Positions 21,366 to 32,280 of a stretch of DNA of 64,000 bases are shown one piece after another (position 1 is the first letter of the stretch; each line of letters starts with the position of its first letter). Position numbers and translations under genes: made by a program. The stretch is from Cristatella mucedo (lineage: Eukaryota > Bryozoa > Phylactolaemata > Cristatellidae). Location: contig WPIO01000087.1 in the NCBI GenBank assembly GCA_009760855.2, positions 1,555,001-1,619,000 of the forward strand, written 5' to 3'. Below the pieces are notes generated by a model. It did not search any database. It had not been told where the DNA came from and saw nothing but the letters and a program-made list of their open reading frames with translations.

Positions 21366-21490
21366 CGAGGTCGTGGATTCGAATCCTGTGGTTGGTGACC
21401 CTTTATCGTCACTGCAAGCGGTGGTGATAGCCGTAAAGGCTCTTCTGTCGCTGTACGAAAGAGGCTGTTAAATCAGCTAGTATTTTTTTA
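21294..21490 (+). mobile_element. SINE-A copy with doubled head
   Basis: Downstream of the duplication it has the perfect inverted arms CACGACCTCGG/CCGAGGTCGTG (21352-21375), B box (GATTCGAATCC), body hairpins, AGCCGTAAAGGCTCTTCTG, and GAGGCTGTTAAATCAGCTAG. It belongs to the young subgroup. Confidence 0.9.
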
Positions 21491-23840
21491 TGCAGCGGCA
21501 CTGAAAGATTCGTACCCACAACTTGATTCATGAGGTGCGAGCACCGTACCAAGGCCAAGGGGTTGCTGACTGTGTGCCTTAGCTAGCATCACAACAGACC
21601 ACTCTGTCCAAATTTCTGCGGTCGTTTAGAATTCACACTCTTCTAGCATTCTGCATCTTTTCTAGAAGTGCTGTACACACACTTTTTCAAATCCAGTACT
21701 CATTTGAATCAAAACAACTCACTAAAAATGGGTCAATTGGGTTGGAATGGCAGATAGGTTTGCAAAAACATAGCCAGTCTGCTCAGTGTGGCCAGATTCG
21801 TGCTGCTGCGAATTGCAAAACAAGCGCTTCCCAGTACGTCAGTAAGGCAACAAGACAGGTCACATGAGGCCGTGACAGGTCGTGTCTGACAGCTTGAGGA
21901 TTTTCTTGACCTTGGGTGACAGTCATGGAGATATCTCTCGCCAGCAAGACGTGTGCTGCAGCTGTAATAGCAGCAGAAATGTCACTCCTTCAAACGAACC
22001 TTGCACCATGACGATAAGGCGAGCGAACCTTGCGCCACGCCGATAAGGTACTGATTAGTACATCGACTCCGCTGCGGAGTCTTATCTCGAGCGGAAATCA
22101 CTGGCAGTCTCTTTTTTCTCGAGGTCAAGTATGAATGAATTCTAGAGCGAAATGCATCGCTGAGATACGGGCGCACCGAGCCAGGCGCGGACACAAGTGG
22201 CTAGGCTCCAGAGTCGAAGGGCTGCTACGTAGCCGTGGTAATGTCGCGGTTACTGCTATTGCAACCAGTAGTCAAACCTTTGTCGGCACGCAAATGAGGC
22301 AGCGCGGCTTTCTGAGGCCGGGCTGGGTAGCTTGGATTCCGCCCTGCCTGCGAGCCGTTCGTGCCTCCCTCTGTCGCAGGCGATCACATTAGCGAAGTTG
22401 CAGACCTTCGAGCTAGCCTGATCCTTCGAAAGCCAGCTTACAGGAGGCGGCAGCATTAGCAACAAGAGCTCGAGTAAGCTCTCCGATCTGCAGCTAATTG
22501 GAGGGATCGCGTTCTGTTACAGCTGCAGCTTAACTTGCTCTCTGAATGGCGGGCAATGTATCGAGACCTTTGATATGCAGGTGCGAGAACGATCTACTGC
22601 CCTTGCACCCGAAACCTTGGCTTCAGCAGCCCGCTTCTGGTGGCTGCGCCCGCCCGCCGACGCCGAGCTAAATCGGCACTGATGGGGGACGGGGGTGGCA
22701 GATGAATCTCAAAAAAGCGGCCCTGTCTGCCACTGGTCCACAGACCGCTGCTCTAGAACTGGCTCGATCCGGCGCTCCGTACCTGAAACGAGCCGACGCT
22801 GCAGTTTCCGCGAGGAGTAGCCGACGTGTCTCGACGAGCGGAGTCTTTTCGCATTCGCTTGCTAACGAGCCCGCAAATTAGTGGGTCGCCGATTTCTTTC
22901 CAAGAAAGCTGCTAATGTCTGCAGCAGGGGCCCAAGCTGAGCCGAGATGAGCGGTGCTGTGTCCGCGGTATTTACTCCCGCAACGGCGACGCCTTTCTAA
23001 TGGCATTACTGTTCTGGGAAGCCGAGGCAACGCTGGAATCTGACTGTCTATTTCAAACCTGCCCGACACCTTGCGACCTGCGCACCCACTCACCTTGACG
23101 CGACCTTGTTCGTGATGGCTTCATCGCCTGCTCCTTCCAGTAGCAGGGAAAAATGTGACTCGAGTCGACCAGAGGTCGCTGCTACAGCGCTTGCCGCCCC
23201 GCATCGAAGATGCCAGAAGATTCGAGACCCTGGATGAACTTGACACGTCACTCAGTCGCATGCCCAAATGCTCAATCTGCTGTGCGGCGATAATGTTGGC
23301 TCTGCCACTGGCGCCTGCGAATGAGCGAATACTAAGGCTTCCGCCGGCTTCAGGTGTGTACTAGCATGTGCGATTGGGGTGGGGCTTACACGTACTTTAC
23401 CAAAGGGCCAGCGCGTCCTTGACCCCTGCAGCACAGACTCGAAACTTCACACGACGATGAGTTTTACTACTGGCCATCATCACCAGCGGTACTGTAGAAA
23501 GATACCGAATTCGCAGAAGTCTTCGCCTGGAAACGGCGGCGAGCTAAATCAAACGCATTGCGACTGAGCTATACTATTCGCAATTCTTGAATTGTAATGG
23601 CTAGGAAACGATTATACGATAATCTGTGGCCGAGGCCGGATAAAAGCTGAGCCATGAAACAGGCAGTCAGAGTGCTTCCGGAGTTGGCGTTGGCATTTGA
23701 GCTGGTCTGAGCTCTAGGCCACGGAACCTTCAGGGGACATCACGGCCGCTGTTGATGATCTGTAACCCTCCGTCGCTGTCAAACAGACTTCTCTACGCTA
23801 TGGATATGGACTGGATGTAGTCAAGGTGCGAGCGCTCTTC
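21491..23840. other. Unique DNA, no gene recognised
   Basis: A 2.3-kb stretch with moderately GC-rich parts (22150-22850) and many short open frames on both strands, none with a recognisable motif. No interspersed repeat was identified. Confidence 0.4.
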
Positions 23841-23845
23841 ATCAC

Positions 23846-23915
23846 TTCTACGTCACTGCTTCTACGTCACTGCTTCTACGTCACTGCTTCTACGTCATCA
23901 CTTCTACGTCACTGC
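23846..23915. repeat. 14-bp minisatellite, five copies
   Basis: The unit TTCTACGTCACTGC is repeated five times; the fourth unit ends ATCAC. Every unit carries CGTCA, the half-site bound by CREB/ATF proteins in animals. Function here is unknown. Confidence 0.9.
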
Positions 23916-24404
23916 TTCCAACGCCAAGCTACATGCTAGCAACGAGTAGCACCGAATATTGAAGCCTTTTATGTACGGCGTCCTTCGTAGCGATTCTTTC
24001 ACGGAACGTTTTTCCTTGCGCAAAGTGTTCTAGCGATTTGTACGGCGAGCGCGTCTGCTCTGCTCTGCTCTGTTCGGCTCTGCTCTGCACGCTTGCTGCC
24101 TATTTTGCAATTCCTGTTACTAGAGGTTGGCGGAGCTATCACACCTGATGCAGCAGAATCCTAGGTGTGGTATTGCCCGGATTCCAAAATCGTTGCCTTT
24201 ATTTAATAACGCCAAATCCGTTAATAGCAAGACACGACTGACCGCCGTTTCAAGTCGCTGGGGCCGCGAGAGAGAGAGAGAGAGAGGGAAAAGGGCCACG
24301 TGCTGCCGTCCTAAACCACAGAGAAGCGCTCGTGAATGGGCTCGCGGTGTATACAGTCATCGTTATGCAATACAAAAGAGTTTTGAACGGATCGCGGCGC
24401 TCGC
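23916..24404. other. Unique DNA with short repeats
   Basis: CTCTG pentamer repeats at 24056-24088 and a (GA)n run at 24269-24287. No gene is recognised. Confidence 0.5.
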
Positions 24405-24502
24405 CATTCGTTTGCAGCAAATGTAAATTGCCTAGATAGAGATTTGAGTTCTCTGAGGGCGCTACATCGAATGCATTATTATTATTATTATTATTATTAT
24501 TT
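24405..24502 (+). mobile_element. LINE-alpha 3' tail
   Basis: The last 100 bp of LINE-alpha: GCAGCAAATGTAAATTGCC, AGATTTGAGTTCTCTGAG, GGGCGCTACATCGAATGCATT, then a clean ATT repeat (24475-24500). Confidence 0.8.
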
Positions 24503-24844
24503 ATCACCTTCAGTTAATTCGGATAATCGCCGTCTACTGCGGAACGACTACTGACTTCAGAATAATAGAGGATCCAAATAGCAGTCTTCTTATAATTTTA
24601 ACATGAATTGAAGGAAATATTCTGCCTTCGACCTTTAAGTCCGTAAGGCAGCCCGGTTATTTCACTGTGAGGTCATTCTGGCAGCCAGGTCAGCGACAGC
24701 AAAAGGAGGAACAGTTATACCCACTTAGCTGGTAATTTGAACAATGCACGGAGGAATGGTGTAAGCATTTTTCACGTAAATCGCAAAGCTTTAATGGGCA
24801 CTTTAGGTGTTACATATCTACCATCCACTTTCAGAAGGCTGTTA

Positions 24845-24845
<1 letters not shown>
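24503..24845. other. Unique DNA, nothing recognised
   Basis: No gene or repeat is seen. Confidence 0.4.
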
Positions 24846-24881
<36 letters not shown>

Positions 24882-24955
24882 TTTTTCTACCTGCGGAGCT
24901 TCACACACACACACACACACACACACATATAGGTGTATATATATATATATAAATT
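24846..24955. repeat. TA and CA microsatellites
   Basis: (TA)n at 24848-24879, (CA)n at 24903-24927 and (TA)n at 24935-24950. Confidence 0.95.
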
Positions 24956-24984
24956 ATCGAGGCAAAGATTTTTAACTAGTATAT

Positions 24985-25205
24985 ATACATTAGCTGGTGG
25001 CGCCCTGTCCTGCGGGGGTTGAGCGTGCGATTCGGGCCTCCCGGTTCAGGAACAGAGACCATACGGCTTCCGAGCCGGTAATGGCGTCGGAGACGTAGTG
25101 CCGCCTTAAAGCCGTCCTTTCCGAACGTGGGATGCCGAGTTTGGCCAAGCAAGCTTCATTTTTTTGGCAGCCAACTGCCGAGAGCCCCGACCGCGTGAAT
25201 ATACT

Positions 25206-25267
<62 letters not shown>

Positions 25268-25291
25268 AATATATATATATATATATATATG

Positions 25292-25329
<38 letters not shown>

Positions 25330-25530
25330 CTCATAACTGCCGACCGGTAGCAAGCGGTCAGGAAAGAACGGACAATGGCTGCATATATATATCGGTCTTG
25401 TTCCGGGCCGCCACAATCAGAGCATCCTCGCTGCTTTTGAATGGCACCGTCACATTCGCAATTACCAGATTAGTGCCGTTGTCAATGACCTGGTCCGGCT
25501 TGAGAGTCAGACCACCGGCCAGTGGGGCAT
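24985..25530 (-). mobile_element. R2-type LINE: C-terminal endonuclease remnant
   Basis: Read on the minus strand, 25530-25400 encodes GGLTLKPDQVIDNGTNLVIA, then VTVPF and an ALIVAARNK segment. This resembles the restriction-like endonuclease of R2-superfamily non-LTR elements (KPD motif, then a beta strand usually ending in D-V-T/S-VPFE). Here the expected Asp before VTVPF is Asn, so a catalytic residue appears lost. After a TA microsatellite (25205-25325), 25195-24990 encodes KNEACLAKLGIPRSERTALR and VSDAITGSEAVW, matching the far C-terminus of such proteins. The RT domain and zinc-finger region are absent. Recognition is from memory of the family, not a search. Confidence 0.55.
25205..25325. 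repeat. (TA)n array inside the R2-type remnant
   Basis: A TA dinucleotide array of about 120 bp with two GTATA interruptions separates the two halves of the endonuclease remnant. Confidence 0.95.
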
Positions 25531-25557
25531 GTATATGCAATATGCGGGCAGTATGCA

Positions 25558-25601
25558 TATGTGTGTGTGTGTGTGTGTGTGTATGTGTGTGTGTGTGTGT
25601 G
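25558..25601. repeat. (GT)n microsatellite
   Basis: A GT dinucleotide array with one A-containing interruption. Confidence 0.95.
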
Positions 25602-25659
25602 AATGTACGTATATATACCTGTGTGCATGCAGCTTTATAGTCTACTCCTGGTATCATCC

Positions 25660-27064
25660 CAGACTGCTATAGGTTGGTCTACAATGTAGACCAATCTGTT
25701 ACCTTATTAATATAGACTCTAAGTTAATATAGTTCTCAGCTAGAATTGCCTCGAAGGCAGCAAGCTAATTTAGGCGATCGGGTGTAGCGAGTGACATTGC
25801 AGCGGACAGCTTATGCCAGAATTCCTTAATTTGAAGTGCTTGGCGTTAACAATTACTGCGAATTTGATATGCTCGCCACAACCTAAAATTTATTCTGGCT
25901 GAGGTCACCTGAAGTCGAGCAGTCCTCAAAAGTATGTGGATGCTTAAGTGATGTCACTTGATAACGAGCAATCCTAAATGGCTACGGCTCCATTGAGCAT
26001 TATTTGCTAGGATGAAAGTAGCACCTAGTAAAGAAGGTGTGTGATAACTATCGAATTGCGATGCTCTGATTACCGTCGAAGAGACAAAAGATGGTCGCAA
26101 AAAGCCGTTGTCGGCCGTGAATGGCTGGCAATATCAAATGTAAGCTGAGACGGTCAAATTACAACACAGGTCGTTTCTTAATCCTGGACAAGAAATGGTA
26201 ACACTAACTTGATTTCGCCTATTATTCTGAAATTTTTAAATACGCAAGTAAATGCAACTTACCAGAAATCTGAGTGCAAAACTCACGCTATACTCATTGC
26301 ATCTTGAACCGATAGCTGCATTTGTAGTTGCCTTGACCTAATAGAGCTCTGCAGGCTTCCGCAGAGGTGAGAGGTGCACCAGGCTGTGTCTAAATAGCAT
26401 AAGGGAAGCAATGAAGAACAATCCGCTCATTGTTCTGGGCGAATTGAACTAAGAATATAAGAATATAACTTTTCCTGACGAGAGGCTAAAAGTAAGTGGT
26501 CGCCTTCCTATTGATTAGTATTCTTATCACGGAGATCATTGGGAAATTGGGATCTGGTAATGTCAAGACCGACAAAGCTAGATTCGCATGCACTAGTTTA
26601 CACAGATCATCTAAGCATGAAGCATCGGCTATGAAAAATTCTAATTTTGCTTTAGTCTCTTCAGAGATCTCAATCCTTGTCTACGATAGAAAGATTATTT
26701 GGTCAGTTCAACTCGCGCACGGTTTAGGTTGGGAATTGCTATGCACGTTAAAATAAACGCAGCCGCTATTCTGCAGCGAGAGTATAAGAAAAATATGAGT
26801 GCCGTCGTCCAATCTTTCATGTACACATGTAGTCTCCAAGTTTATCATAGCATTATGCAACACAACTTTTTTGTCTTCAGGTTGTAAATATTACACTGTC
26901 GTTGCTCATAGTTTTGATGTAGAGAAAATTGGCATTATACCCTACAAGCTTCGCGTTGTGACTTAGACAGTGATTACCTTAAAGTCAACCTATTTCCGAT
27001 GAGGAAAGGTACTAATTCGCGAATTTTGGTTCACTTTTACTTAGAAAAGACAGCCAATGAATCC
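25660..27064. other. Unique AT-rich DNA, no gene recognised
   Basis: Only short open frames without recognisable motifs occur over 1.4 kb. Confidence 0.4.
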
Positions 27065-27115
27065 AAATACCTAATGGTTAAGGTGCTCGCCTAGACCAAG
27101 GTCAAGGTGTATGTT
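27065..27115 (+). mobile_element. SINE-B head fragment
   Basis: TAATGGTTAAGGTGCTCGCC and GACCAAGGTCAAGG match the SINE-B tRNA-like head. The body is absent. Confidence 0.45.
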
Positions 27116-27139
27116 GTCGATGCATGTACTACTGTGTAT

Positions 27140-27605
27140 GCGCTACAACCCACAAGGCTATGCACCGAAACACCCGCCGTTCTGACTCAAATCGTTTAGA
27201 TGCCTCAGACGCAGAACCGCATTAGTGCTTTGGAGACCGGGCCTTTAGCTCGCATGCTCCCAAAGCCTGGAACTCTCTACCGACTAATGTCGCCACTTTC
27301 CCTAACTTGACTGCATTTAAAAACGAGCAAAAACGCACCTGTCTCTCACAGTCTTCTTGTAGGGTTCTCGGGATTTTTCCTTTGAGTGCTTACGCTTGTT
27401 GACACTGTGCATGTTCCTACTTAAATTTTTGAATTTGGATGCTGTGCACGTCACCTCTAACTATGTTATGGTTGTTGACGTTGCGAAATGTACCTCTAAC
27501 ATATGATCATTCTTCCTTACATGACATGTAAAGTGCCTTCAAAGAGATTAGGTTCTCTGAGGTTGCTAAGCAAATGCATTATTATTACTATTAATATTAT
27601 TACAG
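27140..27605 (+). mobile_element. LINE-alpha C-terminus and 3' UTR
   Basis: The translation shows the C-terminal tail (FSSHAPKAWNSLPTNVATFP with frameshifts). It is followed by the UTR with its GACACTGTGCATG-type blocks, the AAAGTGCCTTCAAAGAGATTA stem-loop and an ATT tail (27575-27605). It is 5'-truncated just before the C-terminal tail. Confidence 0.8.
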
Positions 27606-28315
27606 TAAGTCACTTTTTGGAAGAAGCACCAAAGCATGACATCATATCACATTCTCATTTTAATTTCTTCGGTAACTCCACTCGAAGTCGAGTGTTGAGT
27701 CCTGGCGAGTGCGTTGGCCTTTCTACTCTGAGTGAGGGTCAATGTTCCCATGTTCTCCTTGAAGTTATTATGACGAGTATAAGGGCATGGACTTTAAGGG
27801 ACATTCTGCATCCCATAGTGGCATAATTCTTTGTGAGAGACTGAATCAGGTGTTCATACTTGTTAGCCTTGCAATTTTCCAGAAAGTCGTAAGCCACTGC
27901 GACGAAGCTATTCCGAGCTGTATACACCGTTCAGCTTTTAGTAAATTCTTCAGACTCTACGGCCTTCTTAATATATGGTCCGACGAAGAATCCTGACCTC
28001 GACTTTTGTCTCATTAGGTAGTGGAAAGACAACTGGATGGTACTTGAAAGCAGTAGAATCATGGTCTAGAGCAGTGCCGATTTGCTTGAGCAGGTCTTAA
28101 TTGAGAAAGAGTGAAGGCACATGGCACCTACCAGCGGCCAACGTTTGCTGTTGTTCATGCTTGCTCAGAAGTAGGCCCGATGCGGCCAATTTCTTTTTTA
28201 ATAGTGCAACTTTGTTTCCCAGCTGTGCCAAAGGCAAATAAAGCAAGGAAACTTCATAAAACCCCCATTGAGGAATGGCTGCAATTAGAAGTCTCCAACA
28301 AACTCTAGGATACAC
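27606..28315. other. Unique DNA, no gene recognised
   Basis: Short open frames only. Confidence 0.4.
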
Positions 28316-28662
28316 TAATAACAATAATAATAATAATTCACTTGATAAAGCGCCCTCAGAGAACTTAATCTCTCTCTAGGCGCTTTGCATTTGCTGTAAA
28401 GTGAAATGCAATGGAATGGTAAGTAAAATCATGCTTGAAAAACAAACAAAATGAATAATATGGTCAGGGGTGACATGCACAGGGTCAGCATGCAAATGTG
28501 GTTAGTGGCAGCATACACAGTGTCAGCACGCATAAGCACATCAAGGACGAATCACAGGGACCCACTAAATGCTGTCCTAAATAGGTGTGTTTTTAGGTTC
28601 CTTTTAAATGTAGTCAGGTCAGGGGATGTTCTGACGCAGGTCGGGAGGGAGTTCCAGCCAAA
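28316..28662 (-). mobile_element. LINE-alpha 3' end
   Basis: On the minus strand: the last codons of the RT tail (GWNSLP-like start near 28660), the full 3' UTR, the terminal stem-loop (AAAGCGCC...GGGCGCTT) and an ATT tail at 28316-28342. It is 5'-truncated, with little divergence in the UTR. Confidence 0.85.
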
Positions 28663-29108
28663 GTTAGGGCACTAAGATAAGGTAAGGTAAGGTAAGGTAT
28701 TTCTTGCTCGCGTTATGAGGCAGCAGATCTTGGGTGCTCCAAGGTAAATTCTCTGTGAATATTTGCCATTCACTCTGGGAAAATTGTTTTCCTAAAGCCA
28801 GAAATAGACAAGCCGCACTAGCTCAGAAGTGCAGCCCATCATGCAGACTCAAGAAATTTTAAAGAATCGGTGACGGTTTCTCTGATAGTTTACTTTCAGC
28901 TGTTCATCCATAAAGCTCCACTCCTTCAGCCTGGATGTCAGAAGCATAGTATACTTAGAAGGAACAAGTTTCCTGATAGGATTGTTGGAGTTTATTTCTC
29001 TGAGTATGGAAGAAGTATGGAATTCTCTTATCAGTTGCATCCGCGAAATTAAAATCCAGACCCGCAGTATGTTCTGGTCTATCCTAGTTGCGTGCGGCTC
29101 TCTCTAGA
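28663..29108. other. Unique DNA with a GGTAA repeat
   Basis: (GGTAA)n at 28676-28699. A 63-codon minus frame (28849-29040) is unassigned. Confidence 0.4.
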
Positions 29109-29900
29109 AGACGGATGATCCATCTCCAGCAGACGGATGATCTCTCTCCAGCAGACGGATGATCCATCTCCAGCAGACGGATGATCTCTCTCCAGCAGAC
29201 GGATGATCTCTCTCCAGCAGACGGATGATCCATCTCCAGCAGACGGATGATCCATCTCCAGCAGACGGATGATCCCTCTCCAGCAGACGGATGATCCATC
29301 TCCAGCAGACGGATGATCCATCTCCAGCAGACGGATGATCCCTCTCCAGCAGACGGATGATCCATCTCCAGCAGAAGGATGATCCCTCTCCAGCAGACGG
29401 ATGATCCATCTCCAGCAGACGGATGATCCCTCTCCAGCAGACGGATGATCCATCTCCAGCAGACGGATGATCCATCTCCAGCAGACGGATGATCCCTCTC
29501 CAGCAGACGGATGATCCATCTCCAGCAGACGGATGATCTCTCTCCAGCAGACGGATGATCCATCTCCAGCAGACGGATGATCTCTCTCCAGCAGACGGAT
29601 GATCCATCTCCAGCAGACGGATGATCCCTCTCCAGCAGACGGATGATCCATCTCCAGCAGACGGATGATCCCTCTCCAGCAGACGGATGATCCATCTCCA
29701 GCAGACGGATGATCCATCTCCAGCAGACGGATGATCCATCTCCAGCAGACGGATGATCTCTCTCCAGCAGACGGATGATCCATCTCCAGCAGACGGATGA
29801 TCCCTCTCCAGCAGACGGATGATCCATCTCCAGCAGACGGATGATCCATCTCCAGCAGACGGATGATCCCTCTCCAGCAGACGGATGATCCCTCTCCAGA
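29109..29900. repeat. 22-bp minisatellite, 36 copies
   Basis: The constant parts are AGACGGATGATC and TCTCCAGC, with a variable dinucleotide between them (CA in 20 units, TC in 6, CC in 10). All units are exactly 22 bp with no indel; unit 13 has AGAAGG and the last unit ends GA. Every unit contains a GATC site. Because 22 is not a multiple of 3, one open phase makes all three minus-strand frames open for 247-286 codons. Those frames are artefacts of the repeat. Confidence 0.98.
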
Positions 29901-30446
29901 GCCTCTGTAGAGATGGGAAGCTCAGGGAGTGCGATACATGGGTAATTGATGAAGGAACGTGCACATTATAGAATGCATTACGGGAGGCTCATCCTTACCC
30001 GTTCGACGTCGGGAAGTTTCTGCCATGCAGGAGCTACTGTTGCTTGAGTGGTAAGCCGGTTACACTAGATTGCTATTGTAGCAAACTTTCTTTGGCTCGT
30101 CTTTCTTCCCGGTAAGAGCCTGCCAAATAATACCAGAATTATATTTACTAACAATTATACATCACAAATTACCTGATATCGTTCAAGAAAAGTTCCTCCG
30201 GCGTTGAGCGATTGCTCACCTCACCTTCAAGAGTTCTTTTGCAGTGCTCGCACGTGAAACCGGGTGCCGCGTACTGTTTTTGATCCTCGATTGGTATTCT
30301 GAAGTATCCTCCGTAGGCCTCATAGAAATTAAAAGACGCTTTCATGGAATAGCTTTTGTCACTGTCTTGAGAAATTGTCCGCACATGTAGCTTTGAGGCA
30401 GCTTTGGATGCAAGCCGCCTTTTCAACCGAGATCAATTATATTCGC
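29901..30446. other. Unique DNA between the two minisatellites
   Basis: It contains the open frame at 30169-30426 (listed separately) and otherwise nothing recognised. Confidence 0.5.
30169..30426 (-). CDS. Partial Cys-rich protein fragment of repetitive family
   Basis: An 85-codon frame contains FYEAYGGYFRIPIEDQKQYA, then a CEHCKRTLEG motif. From memory this resembles the N-terminal half of a large group of repetitive invertebrate proteins that have a DQ...AP...C..C...L motif followed by W..G and IWREP/CYFC. Here the frame departs after TLEG, so the second half is missing, which suggests a truncated or spliced copy. The start Met is uncertain because the 50-bp minisatellite begins about 20 bp upstream. 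Function unknown. Confidence 0.35.
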   Translation of the reverse strand: MKRRLASKAASKLHVRTISQDSDKSYSMKASFNFYEAYGGYFRIPIEDQKQYAAPGFTCEHCKRTLEGEVSNRSTPEELFLNDIR

Positions 30447-31459
30447 TATTTTCATTCTCTATAATAAAGTATTATAATCTAACAGGTACCACTCTATATT
30501 TTCATTCTCTATAATAAAGCGTTACAATCTAACAGGTACCACTCTATATTTTCATTCTCTATAATAAAGCATTACAATCTAACAGGTACCACTCTATATT
30601 TTCATTCTCTATAATAAAGCATTACAATCTAACAGGTACCACTCTATATTTTCATTCTCTATAATAAAGCATTACAATCTAACAGGTACCACTCTATATT
30701 TTCATTCTCTATAATAAAGCATTACAATCTAACAGGTACCACTCTATATATTCATTCTCTATAATAAAGCATTACAATCTAACAGGTACCACTCTATATT
30801 TTCATTCTCTATAATAAAGCATTACAATCTAACAGGTACCACTCTATATTTTCATTCTCTATAATAAAGCATTACAATCTAACAGGTACCACTCTATATT
30901 TTTCATTCTCTATAATAAAGCATTACAATCTAACAGGTACCACTCTATATTTTCATTCTCTATAATAAAGTATTACAATCTAACAGGTACCACTCTATAT
31001 ATTTTTCATTCTCTATAATAAAGCATTACAATCTAACAGGTACCACTCTATATTTTCATTCTCTATAATAAAGCATTACAATCTAACAGGTACCACTCTA
31101 TATTTTCATTCTCTATAATAAAGTATTACAATCTAACAGGTACCACTCTATATTTTCATTCTCTATAATAAAGTATTACAATCTAACAGGTACCACTCTA
31201 TATTTTCATTCTCTATAATAAAGTATTACAATCTAACAGGTACCACTCTATATTTTCATTCTCTATAATAAAGTATTACAATCTAACAGGTATCACTTTA
31301 TATTTTCATTCTCTATAATAAAGTATTACAATCTAACAGGTACCACTTTATATTTTCATTCTCTATAATAAAGTATTACAATCTAACAGGTACCACTCTA
31401 TATTTTCATTCTCTATAATAAAGTATTACAATCTAACAGGTACCACTCTATATTTTCAT
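30447..31459. repeat. 50-bp minisatellite, 20 copies
   Basis: Each unit carries TTCATTCTCTATAATAAAG, then a C or T followed by ATTACAATC, then TAACAGGTACCACTCTATAT. The only length changes are one +1 and one +3. All 20 units contain AATAAA on the plus strand. The C/T site is polarised: units 2-10, 12 and 13 have C; units 1, 11 and 14-20 have T. Confidence 0.98.
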
Positions 31460-31945
31460 GTCAGACTAGCCCTTCACTAAATTTGGCAGAGGCACAAGGC
31501 TTGCGGTGTGTGGGAACCTGACATTTTGACCATTCTAATGGAAAACAAACCTGGAGCCAAAATCCCATTTTCCTTACCACGGAAGCAAATTCTCCACGGA
31601 ACTCTTGCTATTTTTCTTTATTTTATATATAAGACACAAGGAAAATACAGCTTGCACCCAAAGGAAAATTGAAATAGCAGAGATTTTGGCAAGCAAATTG
31701 CGAAGCTCTGAAAAAAGTAGACGCTCCTGTCGACAACGTACTAGAGGCATTCGAGGGCTTTTTGAGAGCTATCAGAGCGCTGCGTTGGCGGCTGCTATTG
31801 GTAGCTAGCCGGCCGCTCGTGAACAGTGATCAGGTCTCTGCTTCCAAGAGGCACAGCAGCAAGAGGTAGACCTAAGCGTGCTCGCTGGTGCGTGCTCGTG
31901 TGTGTGCGCTTTTGTTTGCTCGTGCTTGTGCACGAGCAAACATGT
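31460..31945. other. Unique DNA, nothing recognised
   Basis: A 67-codon plus frame (31605-31808) is unassigned. Confidence 0.4.
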
Positions 31946-32237
31946 AGTAGGAGACAGAGAGACAAGTCCGCTAGAGAGACAGGCAGGCTTAGACAACTAC
32001 AGATAGAGGCAGAAGAGAAACAGAGACAGAGAAGTGAAGAGAGATATGTAGAGACGCACACTGAGAGTAACGGGAACGAGAGTCGGAACGAGTCGGGGAG
32101 GAAAGAGGGGGAGGGAAAGAGAAAGAGAGACATGGAGAAAGACAGAAAGATAGAGCCACAGAGATAAGGAGAGAAATAGAGTGAGAGAGAGAAAGAAGAG
32201 AGAGAGAGAGAGGGCAATAGAGAGAGAGAGAGGGCAA

Positions 32238-32270
<33 letters not shown>

Positions 32271-32280
32271 GGGGGAAGAG
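31946..32280. repeat. GA-rich degenerate microsatellite
   Basis: Purine-rich sequence with GAGACAGA-type repeats from 31946, turning into (GA)n with GGGCAA interruptions at 32180-32275. Confidence 0.9.

Noticed and set aside
24481-24507. Poly-Asn protein start
   Set aside because: It is the ATT tail of LINE-alpha read on the other strand.
29079-29964. Three overlapping minus-strand repeat proteins of 247-286 residues
   Set aside because: A 22-bp unit without stops is open in all three frames. The three identical overlapping peptides show it is a minisatellite and not a coding repeat. Flanking sequence offers no start or domain support.
29109-31459. CRISPR-like array (regularly spaced repeats)
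   Set aside because: The 22-bp and 50-bp units are contiguous tandem repeats without unique spacers, and the window is eukaryotic.
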